Shown one piece after another: positions 52,881 through 61,542 of a DNA stretch of 64,000 bases. Each line of letters starts with the position of its first letter. Position 1 is the stretch's first letter. Below the pieces are notes generated by a model, which did no database searches, was not told where the DNA came from, and was given only the letters and a program-made list of their open reading frames with translations. The stretch is taken from assembly GCA_002350615.1 (NCBI GenBank), contig DEFD01000025.1:1-64000 (forward strand), in the 5' to 3' direction. The DNA comes from Bacteroidales bacterium UBA2861 (lineage in GTDB: Bacteria > Bacteroidota > Bacteroidia > Bacteroidales > UBA932). The position numbers were made by a program, and so were the translations under genes.

Positions 52881-53501
52881 ATGAAAAAGATTATATTAAG
52901 CATAGCTGCAGCCGCAGTTTTCTGTTTTGCTGCGAACGCACAGATATTCGTGAATGCCGGGTACCTGCAGGATGACATTCGTTTGAGCGGACTTTCCTCT
53001 GACATAGAGATAGGCCAGTGCATAACCCTCAAAGGTTTCCAGCTCGGAGCATCCTACAATTACGACCTGCCCTTCGGCTTCGGAGTAGAAGCGGGGCTCA
53101 ATTTCGCAAAAGAATCGCGTAAATTGACAATGGGTACCGAAGGAACGATCGATGCTACCGCCCTCACCCTTCCCATCCTTTGCAACATCAAGCACGAATT
53201 CAGCCCTGCAGTCAAACTGCTCGCATACGCCGGCCCGGAATTCCGTTACATTTTTGATGCAAAATCCAAGTCTGAAGGGGAAACGAGGTCGGTTAATGAA
53301 GAACGCAAAATTCTCGGTCATTTCGAAGTGAGGGCTGCGTTAGGAATCGGAGTACAGCTCTTCGAGCAGATCCGCATCGACGCAGGTTACCGGCTCGGGC
53401 TTAACAACTTTGCCGGCAAAGATGCGCGCGACGAGGATATAAAGATCCACAGCAACGGCTTCTATATCGGCGCCAGCTACATTCTTCCCCTGCATTTCTA
53501 A
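52881..53501 (+). CDS. Small outer membrane beta-barrel protein
   Basis: 206 residues, signal peptide ending CFAANAQ, barrel strands and a terminal YILPLHF. It is similar in layout to the preceding protein (both begin QIxxNAGYxxD) and probably arose by duplication. It converges on tsaB with a 5-bp gap. Confidence 0.75.
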   Translation: MKKIILSIAAAAVFCFAANAQIFVNAGYLQDDIRLSGLSSDIEIGQCITLKGFQLGASYNYDLPFGFGVEAGLNFAKESRKLTMGTEGTIDATALTLPILCNIKHEFSPAVKLLAYAGPEFRYIFDAKSKSEGETRSVNEERKILGHFEVRAALGIGVQLFEQIRIDAGYRLGLNNFAGKDARDEDIKIHSNGFYIGASYILPLHF

Positions 53502-53506
53502 GGAAA

Positions 53507-54205
53507 TCAGAACAACTTTTTCCCGACAGTCGCCACGAAATCTTTGAGATAAAAAGGCTCGAAGTAGGCGATGTCCTCGAACTTTTCTGCCCGGAAGGCG
53601 GCAAGAGCTGGTTGCAGCATTGCGGAAGCTTCCGGGCAGCATTGTATATTCCCGGCAGCAGGAAGGAAGTCGCATTTTCCCGCCCCGTCGCCTATAAGGC
53701 AGACCGGGCCCTGTGCAAAGAAATCCGCGAAAGAATTATCATCTATCACTATGGGCGCCACTTCGGTCAGCCTGACAGGAACGCCATTCCTCAATTCATA
53801 ACAGGCCGCATAAACCTCCATTCTCCTGGCATCTATCATAGGTATAATCCGGCTGCAGCCGGCCGGCAGCAAAGCCAGTCCCTGCCATGCCAGCACGTCA
53901 AGGGTTCCTACGGATATCAGCGGGACTCCCGCGCCGAAGCAGATTCCCTTGGCTGTGGAGGATCCCACCCGCAGGCCGGTATATGAACCCGGCCCCGCAC
54001 TCAGGGCCACGGCTGACAGTTCTTTTGCCGCAATGCCGGCCTCCCGCAGCACTTCATCAATGAAAACAGCTGTGAGGGACGCATGCTGCCGGGGTTCGCC
54101 GCTGCGGCGTTCTGCAATTATCTTTCCACTGTCATCCGCCCCGAATGATGCCAGAGCAACGGAGCAGAGAGAGGTGGACGTCTCGATAAGAAGTATCTTA
54201 GACAT
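53507..54205 (-). CDS. tsaB: tRNA threonylcarbamoyladenosine synthesis protein TsaB
   Basis: 232 residues, inactive ASKHA-fold partner of TsaD in t6A37 formation. ILLIETSTSLCSVAL (about 4-18) and LSAGPGSYTGLRVGSSTAKGI (about 69-89) are diagnostic. Family members lack the metal site of TsaD, and none is seen here. It overlaps cvpA by 8 bases. Confidence 0.92.
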   Translation of the reverse strand: MSKILLIETSTSLCSVALASFGADDSGKIIAERRSGEPRQHASLTAVFIDEVLREAGIAAKELSAVALSAGPGSYTGLRVGSSTAKGICFGAGVPLISVGTLDVLAWQGLALLPAGCSRIIPMIDARRMEVYAACYELRNGVPVRLTEVAPIVIDDNSFADFFAQGPVCLIGDGAGKCDFLPAAGNIQCCPEASAMLQPALAAFRAEKFEDIAYFEPFYLKDFVATVGKKLF

Positions 54206-54692
54206 TGGAAATCAGGTCTTTAATAAAAGGGAGTATTTTCCCTGTAAGGTCCCGCACAAAACAATAGACTACGGAATCCTCCACCGAATCGGGATTGAAA
54301 ATATGCCATTCCGCGTTCAGTCCTTCCAAAGCGATGATTGCCATCCCAAGGACCAGCAGCGTTTTGAGCAGAGAGAAGGCCAGCCCGAGCAAATGGTCGG
54401 CCCAGCCAAGTGAAAGCTGACCGAGCGTCTTGCTGAGAAGACGTCCCGCATTTACGAGTACGATTGCCACGACTATCACTATGACGATGAATGCGACGAT
54501 CCTCAGCATCTTTTCGTCAAGGGTGAGGAATCCTGCCATCCAATCCGCGAGAAGGGATGAAAACTTGAAGGCGGCCCAGGCTGAAAGAAAAATTGCAACC
54601 AGGTTAACTGCCTGTTCCACAAAGCCTTTACGGATTCCGGTAACAATGGCCGGAATAAAACAAACGAGGAGGATAATGTCCAGAGTTCCCAT
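54198..54692 (-). CDS. CvpA family membrane protein
   Basis: 164 residues with four membrane segments (about 1-22, 28-50, 62-85, 100-125). MGTLDIILLVCFIPAIVTGIRKGFVEQ is the family opening. CvpA was first found through colicin V production; its general role is unclear. It shares an operon with tsaB and diverges from ileS. Confidence 0.8.
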   Translation of the reverse strand: MGTLDIILLVCFIPAIVTGIRKGFVEQAVNLVAIFLSAWAAFKFSSLLADWMAGFLTLDEKMLRIVAFIVIVIVVAIVLVNAGRLLSKTLGQLSLGWADHLLGLAFSLLKTLLVLGMAIIALEGLNAEWHIFNPDSVEDSVVYCFVRDLTGKILPFIKDLISNV

Positions 54693-54724
54693 GCCTTTCT
54701 ATTGTTAAAACGCGCGGAAATGAT

Positions 54725-54747
54725 TAAATTTGCATCTTACAAATTTA
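54725..54747. promoter_or_regulatory. Divergent -7 boxes for ileS and cvpA
   Basis: TAAATTTG on the plus strand (54725-54732) for ileS and on the minus strand (54740-54747) for cvpA, seven bases apart and overlapping in promoter space. Confidence 0.5.
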
Positions 54748-54757
54748 GCGAAAAAAG

Positions 54758-57700
54758 ATGACATTCAAAGAGTATAAAGGACTTGATTTGGTAGCCACCG
54801 GCAACAGGGTGCTGGAAAGATGGAAAAAGATGTCTGCGTTCGAGCGCAGCCTCGCGATACGTGAAGGCGCTCCCGAATTCATATTCTTCGAAGGACCGCC
54901 CTCGGCCAACGGCAAACCGGGCATCCACCATGTGATGGCCCGCAGCATTAAGGATGCCATCTGCCGTTACAAATCTCAGTCGGGATTCAAAGTCCGCCGC
55001 AGGGCGGGCTGGGACACCCACGGACTCCCCGTCGAACTCGGCGTGGAGAAGAAACTCGGCATCACCAAGGCCGACATCGGCAGCCGCATCAGTGTGGAAG
55101 AATACAACCGCACTTGCCGCGAAGAAGTGATGAAATACACCGCCGAGTGGGAAGCCATGACCGACCGCATAGGTTACTGGGTGGACATGAAGGACCCCTA
55201 TATCACCTATGACAACCGCTATATAGAGACGCTCTGGTGGCTGCTCAAGAAGATATATGACAAAGGACTGCTGTACAAGGGCTACACCATCCAGCCCTAC
55301 AGTCCCACGGACGGCACCGGACTCAGCTCCCACGAACTGAACCAGCCCGGATGCTATCGGGACGTGAGCGATACCACCGCCACGGTGCAGTTCGAAGTCA
55401 TTCGCGACGCCGCATCGGAGAAGCTGTTCGCCGGGCCTGAGGCCGATCTCCCGGTGTATATCCTCGCCTGGACCACCACGCCCTGGACCCTTCCCAGCAA
55501 TACGGCGCTGTGCGTAGGACCCGGCATCGAATATGTCCGCGTCCTTTCTTTCAACCAGTACACAGGAGAAAAGGCCGTTTACGTACTGGCAAAAGACCTG
55601 GTGGGCGCCTGGTTCAATGCCAAGGGTGCCGAACTCCCCATGGAATACGCCAAGGGAGACAAGGTCGTGCCTTTCCGCGTCCTGGACGGCATCTTCAAGG
55701 GTTCGGATCTCTGCGGCATCCGCTACAGGCAGCTCATTCCCTGGTTCAAGCCGCTGGAGGACGGCGCCTTCCGGGTCATCCCCGGCGATTACGTCACCAC
55801 TTCCGACGGTACGGGAATCGTACATATCGCACCGACTTTCGGTGCCGATGACAAGCGCGTGGCCACGGCTGCGGGTGTTCCCGGCATCATGCCGACAGAT
55901 AAAAACGGCGAGCCCATGGCCCAGGTGGACGAGCAGGGCCGCTTCGTGAGGCTGGAAGATCTCGACGAAGGCTACCGTGCATCCAATGTGGACGCTTCCT
56001 ATGCGGCTTTCGCCGGCCGATATGTAAAGAATGCCATCGAGGATTATTTCCGCAAGATGCACGGGCAGGAGCCTCTCGCAAAGGACGCTCCCACCCTCGA
56101 CATAGACCTTTGCGTGATGATGAAGGCGGACGGACGCCTCTTCCGCATGCTGAAGCATGTGCACAGCTACCCGCACAGCTGGCGTACGGACTGCCCCGTC
56201 ATCTATTATCCCCTGGATTCATGGTTCATCAAGACCACCGCGGTCAAGGACAGCATGGTCGCCCTGAACAAGGAAATCCGCTGGAAACCGGAGCACACCG
56301 GCACCGGGCGTTTCGGCCAGTGGCTTGAGAATATCCAGGACTGGAACCTCAGCCGAAGCCGTTTCTGGGGCACTCCCCTGCCGATATGGCGCACGGAAGA
56401 CGGCAAGGAAGAGATCTGCATCGGCAGCGCGGCCGAACTCTACGCCGAAGTGGAGAAGGCTGTCGCGGCGGGCATCATGAGCTCCAATCCCCTGAAGGAA
56501 AAGGGCTTCGACCCCGCGGACATGAGCAAGGAGAACTACGACCGCATCGACCTCCATCGTCCATATGTGGACAACATCTTCCTCGTTAGCGAAAGCGGCA
56601 GGAAGATGGTTCGCGAGAGCGATCTTATCGACGTATGGTTCGATTCCGGCAGCATGCCCTATGCCCAGACCGGGCTGCGGGGCAAGGACAGCGCCGATTT
56701 CGGTGCCACCGCCGACTTCATCGCCGAGGGCGTGGACCAGACTCGCGGATGGTTCTACACCCTGCATGCGATCCACACCATGGTAAGCGGTTCTCCGGCA
56801 TTCAAACGCGTGATCTCCAACGGTCTGGTGCTGGACAAGGACGGCAACAAGATGAGCAAGCGTCTCGGAAATGCGGTGGATCCTTTCGACGAACTGGACA
56901 AGTTCGGTGCGGATGCCCTCCGTTGGTACATGCTCACCAACGCCCAGCCCTGGGACAACCTCCGTTTCGACGAAGCGGGAGTGGACGAAGTGAGGCGCAA
57001 GTTCTTCGGCACGCTCTACAATACCTATTCATTCTTTGCGCTTTATGCCAATGTGGATGGTTATCAGGCTGGATCCGGGGAGCTGCTGACATCCGCTACC
57101 GCCACGCACGGGTCCTCGCAAAAAACTTCGTCAGCGGCTCCCGGCTCCAGCCTGACGGAAACGGACAGGTGGATAATCTCCAAGACCAACAGTCTCATCA
57201 AGGAAGTCCGTGCGGCCTACGAAGACTATGACGTCACCCTGGCCGGACGGCTTATCCAGGACTTTGTCTGCGACCATCTTTCCAACTGGTATGTCCGCCT
57301 TAACCGCAAGCGTTTCTGGGGCGGCGGCCTCACCGAGGACAAAATCGCGGCTTACCAGACGCTTTACGGAGCTCTAAGGACAGTCGCCCTGCTCATGGCC
57401 CCTATCGCGCCTTTCTACGCCGATGAACTCTGGCTCGACCTCGTTCCCGGCTCCGAGAGCGTGCATTTCGAGGATATGCCCAAGGCCGATGAAAGCCTGA
57501 TAGACAAGGATCTCGAAGAGAGGATGGCTCTCGCCCAGAAGGCCACATCGCTTGTGCTGGCGCTCCGCCGCAAGGTGAACATCAAGGTTCGCCAGCCGCT
57601 TTCCAAACTCATCATCCCCGTCATTTCCGAAGATGTACGCGGACAGCTGGAACTCGTAAAGAACATCATACTCAACGAGGTGAATGTCAAGGAAGCGGAA

Positions 57701-58261
57701 TTCATTTCCGACACCACCGGCATCATCACCAAGAAAATCAAGCCCAATTTCCGCACCCTCGGAAAGAAGTACGGCGCGCAGATGAAGGAAATCGCCGCAG
57801 CGTTCGCTTCCCTGGGCCAGGCGGAGATATCTGCAATCCAGGCAGCCGGGCAGTACAATCTGGCCTGTCCTTCCGGAGAGGTGGTCCTCTGCCCTGAGGA
57901 TTACGAGATCTCGTCCGAAGACATGCCGGGCTGGCTCGTCGCAACCGAAGGCCAGCTCACCCTGGCTCTCGATATCGAGGTCACCCCCGCCCTTCGCAAG
58001 GAAGGAACGGCCCGCGAACTAATTAACCGCATCCAGAACCTGCGCAAAGACTGCGGCCTGGAGGTGACGGACAGGGTGGACGTAGTCATCGGCGCCAGCG
58101 GCGAAGCGGCGGAGGAAATCGAGTCTTCCCTGCAGGATTGGAAGGACTACATCGCATCCCAGACCCTTGCTGAATCTCTCGTTCTCGAGAAAGACTCAAG
58201 CAAAGGCTCCGAAGTTGAGTGGGGTGAAGGAAAAATTTGTATATTAGTAACCAAAAAATAA
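54758..58261 (+). CDS. ileS: Isoleucine-tRNA ligase
   Basis: 1167 residues, class I synthetase with editing domain. The HIGH site reads GIHHVMAR (about 52-59) and KMSKR is at about 700. The CP1 editing domain occupies about 200-420 (TTPWTLPSNTALCVGPG and TSDGTGIVHIAPTFGADD). At about 775-800 there is a Ser/Ala/Thr-rich insert (SATATHGSSQKTSSAAPGSS) between the catalytic and anticodon domains that looks like low-complexity expansion. The organisation without a C-terminal zinc ribbon suits the eukaryote-like type 2 group, which is often less sensitive to mupirocin. Confidence 0.95.
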   Translation: MTFKEYKGLDLVATGNRVLERWKKMSAFERSLAIREGAPEFIFFEGPPSANGKPGIHHVMARSIKDAICRYKSQSGFKVRRRAGWDTHGLPVELGVEKKLGITKADIGSRISVEEYNRTCREEVMKYTAEWEAMTDRIGYWVDMKDPYITYDNRYIETLWWLLKKIYDKGLLYKGYTIQPYSPTDGTGLSSHELNQPGCYRDVSDTTATVQFEVIRDAASEKLFAGPEADLPVYILAWTTTPWTLPSNTALCVGPGIEYVRVLSFNQYTGEKAVYVLAKDLVGAWFNAKGAELPMEYAKGDKVVPFRVLDGIFKGSDLCGIRYRQLIPWFKPLEDGAFRVIPGDYVTTSDGTGIVHIAPTFGADDKRVATAAGVPGIMPTDKNGEPMAQVDEQGRFVRLEDLDEGYRASNVDASYAAFAGRYVKNAIEDYFRKMHGQEPLAKDAPTLDIDLCVMMKADGRLFRMLKHVHSYPHSWRTDCPVIYYPLDSWFIKTTAVKDSMVALNKEIRWKPEHTGTGRFGQWLENIQDWNLSRSRFWGTPLPIWRTEDGKEEICIGSAAELYAEVEKAVAAGIMSSNPLKEKGFDPADMSKENYDRIDLHRPYVDNIFLVSESGRKMVRESDLIDVWFDSGSMPYAQTGLRGKDSADFGATADFIAEGVDQTRGWFYTLHAIHTMVSGSPAFKRVISNGLVLDKDGNKMSKRLGNAVDPFDELDKFGADALRWYMLTNAQPWDNLRFDEAGVDEVRRKFFGTLYNTYSFFALYANVDGYQAGSGELLTSATATHGSSQKTSSAAPGSSLTETDRWIISKTNSLIKEVRAAYEDYDVTLAGRLIQDFVCDHLSNWYVRLNRKRFWGGGLTEDKIAAYQTLYGALRTVALLMAPIAPFYADELWLDLVPGSESVHFEDMPKADESLIDKDLEERMALAQKATSLVLALRRKVNIKVRQPLSKLIIPVISEDVRGQLELVKNIILNEVNVKEAEFISDTTGIITKKIKPNFRTLGKKYGAQMKEIAAAFASLGQAEISAIQAAGQYNLACPSGEVVLCPEDYEISSEDMPGWLVATEGQLTLALDIEVTPALRKEGTARELINRIQNLRKDCGLEVTDRVDVVIGASGEAAEEIESSLQDWKDYIASQTLAESLVLEKDSSKGSEVEWGEGKICILVTKK

Positions 58262-58271
58262 ATCAACCACT

Positions 58272-58673
58272 ATGGCAGAGGAAATCAAAACTCGTTATTC
58301 CGATGAGGAACTTGCAGAATTCAAGACCATCATCGTGGGTATGCTGGAACAGGCAAAAGCCGAGTACAACACCCTTCGTCAGGTTGTTATGCATGGCGGC
58401 AACAACGATATAGAAGATACGTCGCCTTCTTTTAAGACAGTCGAGGACGATGGTGCAAACCAGCTTACCAAAGAGGAGGCGAGCCAGCTCGCCCAGCGTC
58501 AGTACAAGTTCATAAAGAACCTGGAAGCGGCACTCGTCCGCATCGAGAACAAGACCTACGGCATTTGCCGCGTAACAGGCAAGCTTATCCCAAAGGAGCG
58601 CCTGCGTCTGGTTCCCCATGCCACTCTCACCGTGGAGGCGAAGGAGATGCTTGCAAAGCAGGGCAAGAACTAA
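58272..58673 (+). CDS. DksA/TraR-like transcription factor
   Basis: 133 residues: a coiled-coil helix pair (about 25-85) and a C-terminal domain that in DksA binds zinc. Only one Cys is left (YGICRVTGKLIPKERLRLVPHAT), so the four-Cys site is lost while the fold-determining residues around it are kept. This degenerate form is usual in the phylum. It probably binds RNA polymerase through the secondary channel. It lies 10 bp after ileS and 4 bp before lspA. Confidence 0.85.
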   Translation: MAEEIKTRYSDEELAEFKTIIVGMLEQAKAEYNTLRQVVMHGGNNDIEDTSPSFKTVEDDGANQLTKEEASQLAQRQYKFIKNLEAALVRIENKTYGICRVTGKLIPKERLRLVPHATLTVEAKEMLAKQGKN

Positions 58674-58677
58674 ACAG

Positions 58678-59310
58678 ATGAAGATTTCAAAAGGAAAGCA
58701 GCTGATACTGCTCGGTATCCTGCTTGTGATTATTGACCAGGTAATCAAGTACCTGGTCAAAACGAATATGTACCTGGGAGAACAGATTCCCGTAATCGGC
58801 GAGTGGTTCCGCCTCTGTTTCGTTGAAAATGAAGGCATGGCCTTCGGGATGAAATTCGGGGGGACCGTCGGCAAATTCCTTCTGAGCCTTTTCCGCATCG
58901 TCCTCTGCGGAGCGCTCATCTGGTGGATTGCCAGTCTCGTAAAGAGGGGCGCCACAGGGTCTTCCCTGACATCCGCTGTGCCCGAGCCTGCTCCCAAAAA
59001 TCAGTCACCGGCACCTGACGGGAATCCCATTTCGCAGGCTCCGGTGCCAAACGGGGTACTGCTGGGCCTTACGCTCATAACCGCGGGCGCATTCGGCAAT
59101 ATCATCGACTGCCTCTTCTACGGCCTCATCTGGGACTACGCCCCGTTTATGTTCGGCAAGGTGGTGGATATGTTCTACTTCCCCATTATCCGCAGCGGCG
59201 AGAAGGTGATCTTCTTCTCCCCCGTCTTCAATTTTGCAGACAGCTGCGTCACCGTCGGAGCCTTCTGGCTCCTTCTCTTCCACTGGAAGTTCTTCGCCAA
59301 GGAATCCTAA
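58678..59310 (+). CDS. lspA: Lipoprotein signal peptidase II
   Basis: 210 residues from the ATG at 58678. Four membrane segments. Catalytic aspartates are in GNIIDCLFYG (about 145) and NFADSCVTVG (about 185), and VENEGMAFGM (about 49-58) matches the VxNxGAAF motif. Between segments 2 and 3 is a roughly 35-residue Ser/Pro-rich insert (about 92-125) not present in most LspA. The enzyme cleaves the signal peptides of the many lipoproteins encoded in this window. Confidence 0.93.
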   Translation: MKISKGKQLILLGILLVIIDQVIKYLVKTNMYLGEQIPVIGEWFRLCFVENEGMAFGMKFGGTVGKFLLSLFRIVLCGALIWWIASLVKRGATGSSLTSAVPEPAPKNQSPAPDGNPISQAPVPNGVLLGLTLITAGAFGNIIDCLFYGLIWDYAPFMFGKVVDMFYFPIIRSGEKVIFFSPVFNFADSCVTVGAFWLLLFHWKFFAKES

Positions 59311-59670
59311 ATCCCGGCGTTTTAGCCATCTCCCTGATTATTAGCACCTTATGCAAAGTCGATGCGGCAAAACGGAGCATCGACTTTTAATAAACTCCAC
59401 ATAGTCAAGCAGTTATCAAAAACACTTATTGTCATATTGTGAGCTCTTCATCACCGGGTGACTAGAGTTGTATGCGATTTTTGTATCCTGAATCAATTAT
59501 TTTTAATATATTGCATGCGGAAGGAAATTTCCGCACTGCGCTGATTGTTTGTGCCCCTTCTTTTTGGCAATGGAATCCTGACACTATTCAGCAGGCTTGC
59601 CGAAATAATCTTCAAGATTGAGAGAGATAAACCGCTTGCACAGAGTGTGCAGGCTTAATCGCTTTTAATT
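59311..59670 (+). other. 360-bp non-coding stretch upstream of the transposase
   Basis: It contains the left 54-bp hairpin repeat (59334-59387) and further possible stems: GCGGAA/TTCCGC near 59517-59534 and TGCACA-GAG-TGTGCA just before the transposase start. It is AT-richer than its neighbours. No reading frame is supported. Confidence 0.6.
59334..59387 (+). repeat. Left 54-bp hairpin repeat (REP-like), inverted with respect to the right copy
   Basis: Contains AAAGTCGATGC and GCATCGACTTT arms around an 11-base loop. It matches the reverse complement of 60626-60679 at 42 of 54 positions. Confidence 0.8.
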
Positions 59671-60600
59671 ATGAAGAAAAGAAAAACGCCGAGAGGCATC
59701 CTGATTCACTGCTACCAACGCAGTCACAATGGTTTCATCCTGTTCTATTCAGTCAGCGATTATCTTGCTTTTTTTACGATACTCTGCACTTTCGCGGAAC
59801 AATATGGAATAAAGATACTGGCCGTGTCTTTGATGCCCGACCATTTCCATATATCTTTAGAGGTAGATGATTCACGCAAATTGCCGGTCTTCATTTCCGT
59901 AGTAACTCAAAAGTATGCAAAAGAGAACAACAGGTACTGTCATAGGATAGGGCAGCTGTTCTACAAGTCATTTGGGAGTGCGGCGAAATACGGACCGAAG
60001 ATTGCCAGAACGAACCTTATCTATGTGGGAAACAACGGAGTGGAAAGGCAACTGTGCCAAAATGCGGAGGAGTACAGATGGGGCTTTCTTCCCTACAGCA
60101 TAAGCGACCACCCCTTCTCCGAGCCGATAGTCATCCGAAGCGCTTCCCCTCATCTACGTAATGCCCTGAAGGTGGTGGAAACCAGACACCGGGACGGCAA
60201 GTCCTTGAATTATAAAATGTTGCAGCGGCTGTTCCGGCCTTTGGACAATAAGGAAAAGTTGCAGTTGACAGACAGGATCATCGCCGTTTACGACATCATC
60301 GACCACAAAGGAGCCGAGCGTTTTTTCGATGGATACGAGAATATGATTGCTGCGATGCATAGCAATACCGGCAGTGAACATGACCTCAACGAAGTCACCG
60401 TCGGCCGGTCGGATGCCTGTTATGCCCAAATCACAAAACTGCTAATGAAAAAAATGCATCTTAGCGATATCCACGACTTGTTTTTGATGCAGGACGATGC
60501 CAGATTCGGGCTACTGCCTATAATTCAGCGGGAAACCGGGGCCGTACCGGAGCAGATTCTCAAATATCTAAGGTTACCCTACATCAAGCGTAAAAGTTAA
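59671..60600 (+). CDS. REP-associated tyrosine transposase (IS200-like Y1, HUH)
   Basis: 309 residues. The HUH metal-binding motif reads MPDHFH (H58, H60). A helix with Y82 and Y89 (VTQKYAKENNRYCHRIGQLF) carries the likely nucleophile, and GQLFYKSF matches the family's GHLFQGRF-type motif. The C-terminal 150 residues are a family-typical extension. It is a single-domain gene with no accessory tnpB, bracketed by inverted 54-bp hairpin repeats instead of insertion sequence ends, which places it with the domesticated RAYT group. Confidence 0.82.
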   Translation: MKKRKTPRGILIHCYQRSHNGFILFYSVSDYLAFFTILCTFAEQYGIKILAVSLMPDHFHISLEVDDSRKLPVFISVVTQKYAKENNRYCHRIGQLFYKSFGSAAKYGPKIARTNLIYVGNNGVERQLCQNAEEYRWGFLPYSISDHPFSEPIVIRSASPHLRNALKVVETRHRDGKSLNYKMLQRLFRPLDNKEKLQLTDRIIAVYDIIDHKGAERFFDGYENMIAAMHSNTGSEHDLNEVTVGRSDACYAQITKLLMKKMHLSDIHDLFLMQDDARFGLLPIIQRETGAVPEQILKYLRLPYIKRKS

Positions 60601-60625
60601 CTAACTGATATACTGATAGTTCCCG

Positions 60626-60679
60626 AAAGTCGATGCTCCAAAATGGAGCATCGACTTTGCACAACGGCCTCATTATCAG
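60626..60679 (-). repeat. Right 54-bp hairpin repeat (REP-like)
   Basis: Perfect 15-bp stem AAAGTCGATGCTCCA / TGGAGCATCGACTTT with an AAA loop (60626-60658), plus a less conserved 21-bp flank. It is in opposite orientation to the copy at 59334. Confidence 0.85.
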
Positions 60680-60799
60680 CGCCATAACAAAAACGGCAGA
60701 TTGGATGGGGCGAGAAAACGGCAAGGAGCACAAAAGGCCAGGCACCGGGAAAAAAGGTAGCGGGGACGCGAAAACGGGCAAAAGAAGCAGTGAAGCAAA

Positions 60800-60825
60800 A
60801 GCGCCCGGAGGGATCCGGGCGCTTG
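60800..60825 (-). terminator. Terminator after the barrel gene
   Basis: AAGCGCCCGGA, loop of four, TCCGGGCGCTT; on the minus strand it is followed by TTGC-type T sequence. It lies 37 bases past the stop of the barrel gene. Confidence 0.75.
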
Positions 60826-60862
60826 ACGCAGCGACAAAGGGCTGCGGGAATGTCATAAAAGA

Positions 60863-61510
60863 CTAGAACAGATAGGCGACGCCAACGCTCAGGCGGCCAG
60901 TCTCTTTGAAGTGATAGTCGACGTCATTATCGTCGAACATATCCACCTTAAACCTGTTGAGCAGGCCATAGTCGTAACCTACGCTCACACGCACGATGTC
61001 GGCAATGTCAAAGGCAACGCCGCCACCGATATAGAGCTGAAGGTGTTTGTATTTTGCACCATCTTCGATATCGTAAAGATCTTCAGTCTCACCATCTTTA
61101 GATGCCTTGGAAGAAATGTTGTATTCGAGGGTGGGGCCAAGATAAGGGACAATCTTGAGAATGTCGGCGACAGGAATAGCATAGTTAATCTTTACGGGAA
61201 CAAGGATGCTGGATTCTTTCCAATCTATATCATCGGCACCTCCCAACATCTCACCTAAAAAATCACCCTTGCTGTACTGGAAATAGATTCCGGGGGCAAC
61301 GCCAAGACCGCTGGTGCCGATAGCGAAATTGTATTCCGCTCCGGCAAAGAACGAATTCATCTTCGACTTTTCATCTATTTTCATTTCCTTCACCTTCATG
61401 TTTTTTGTGGTGCTTCCATAGCCGGCTCCGATGCTGAGACCTGAGGGGAACTGTGCGAAAGCCGTGACAGCTGCTGCCAGGGCGATCAGGGTAAGGGTAA
61501 GTTTTTTCAT
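60863..61510 (-). CDS. Small outer membrane beta-barrel protein
   Basis: 215 residues from the ATG at 61508-61510 (a second ATG two codons upstream is possible). Signal peptide MKKLTLTLIALAAAVTAFAQ and a barrel ending VGVAYLF. It is a clear paralogue of the protein at 51581: FPSGLSIGAGYGS, GLGVAPGIYF, INYAIPVADILKI and GGGVAFDIADIVRVSVGYD are almost shared. The main differences are in the loops, as expected for surface-exposed regions. It follows the thioredoxin-like gene by 32 bp on the same strand. Confidence 0.78.
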   Translation of the reverse strand: MKKLTLTLIALAAAVTAFAQFPSGLSIGAGYGSTTKNMKVKEMKIDEKSKMNSFFAGAEYNFAIGTSGLGVAPGIYFQYSKGDFLGEMLGGADDIDWKESSILVPVKINYAIPVADILKIVPYLGPTLEYNISSKASKDGETEDLYDIEDGAKYKHLQLYIGGGVAFDIADIVRVSVGYDYGLLNRFKVDMFDDNDVDYHFKETGRLSVGVAYLF

Positions 61511-61542
61511 ACGCATTTGGTATTACTGGTTAATAAAAGTTG

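Noticed and set aside
60633..60866. Short Lys/Gly-rich plus frame after the transposase
   Set aside because: It begins inside the right hairpin repeat and spans the terminator of the barrel gene; composition is not protein-like.
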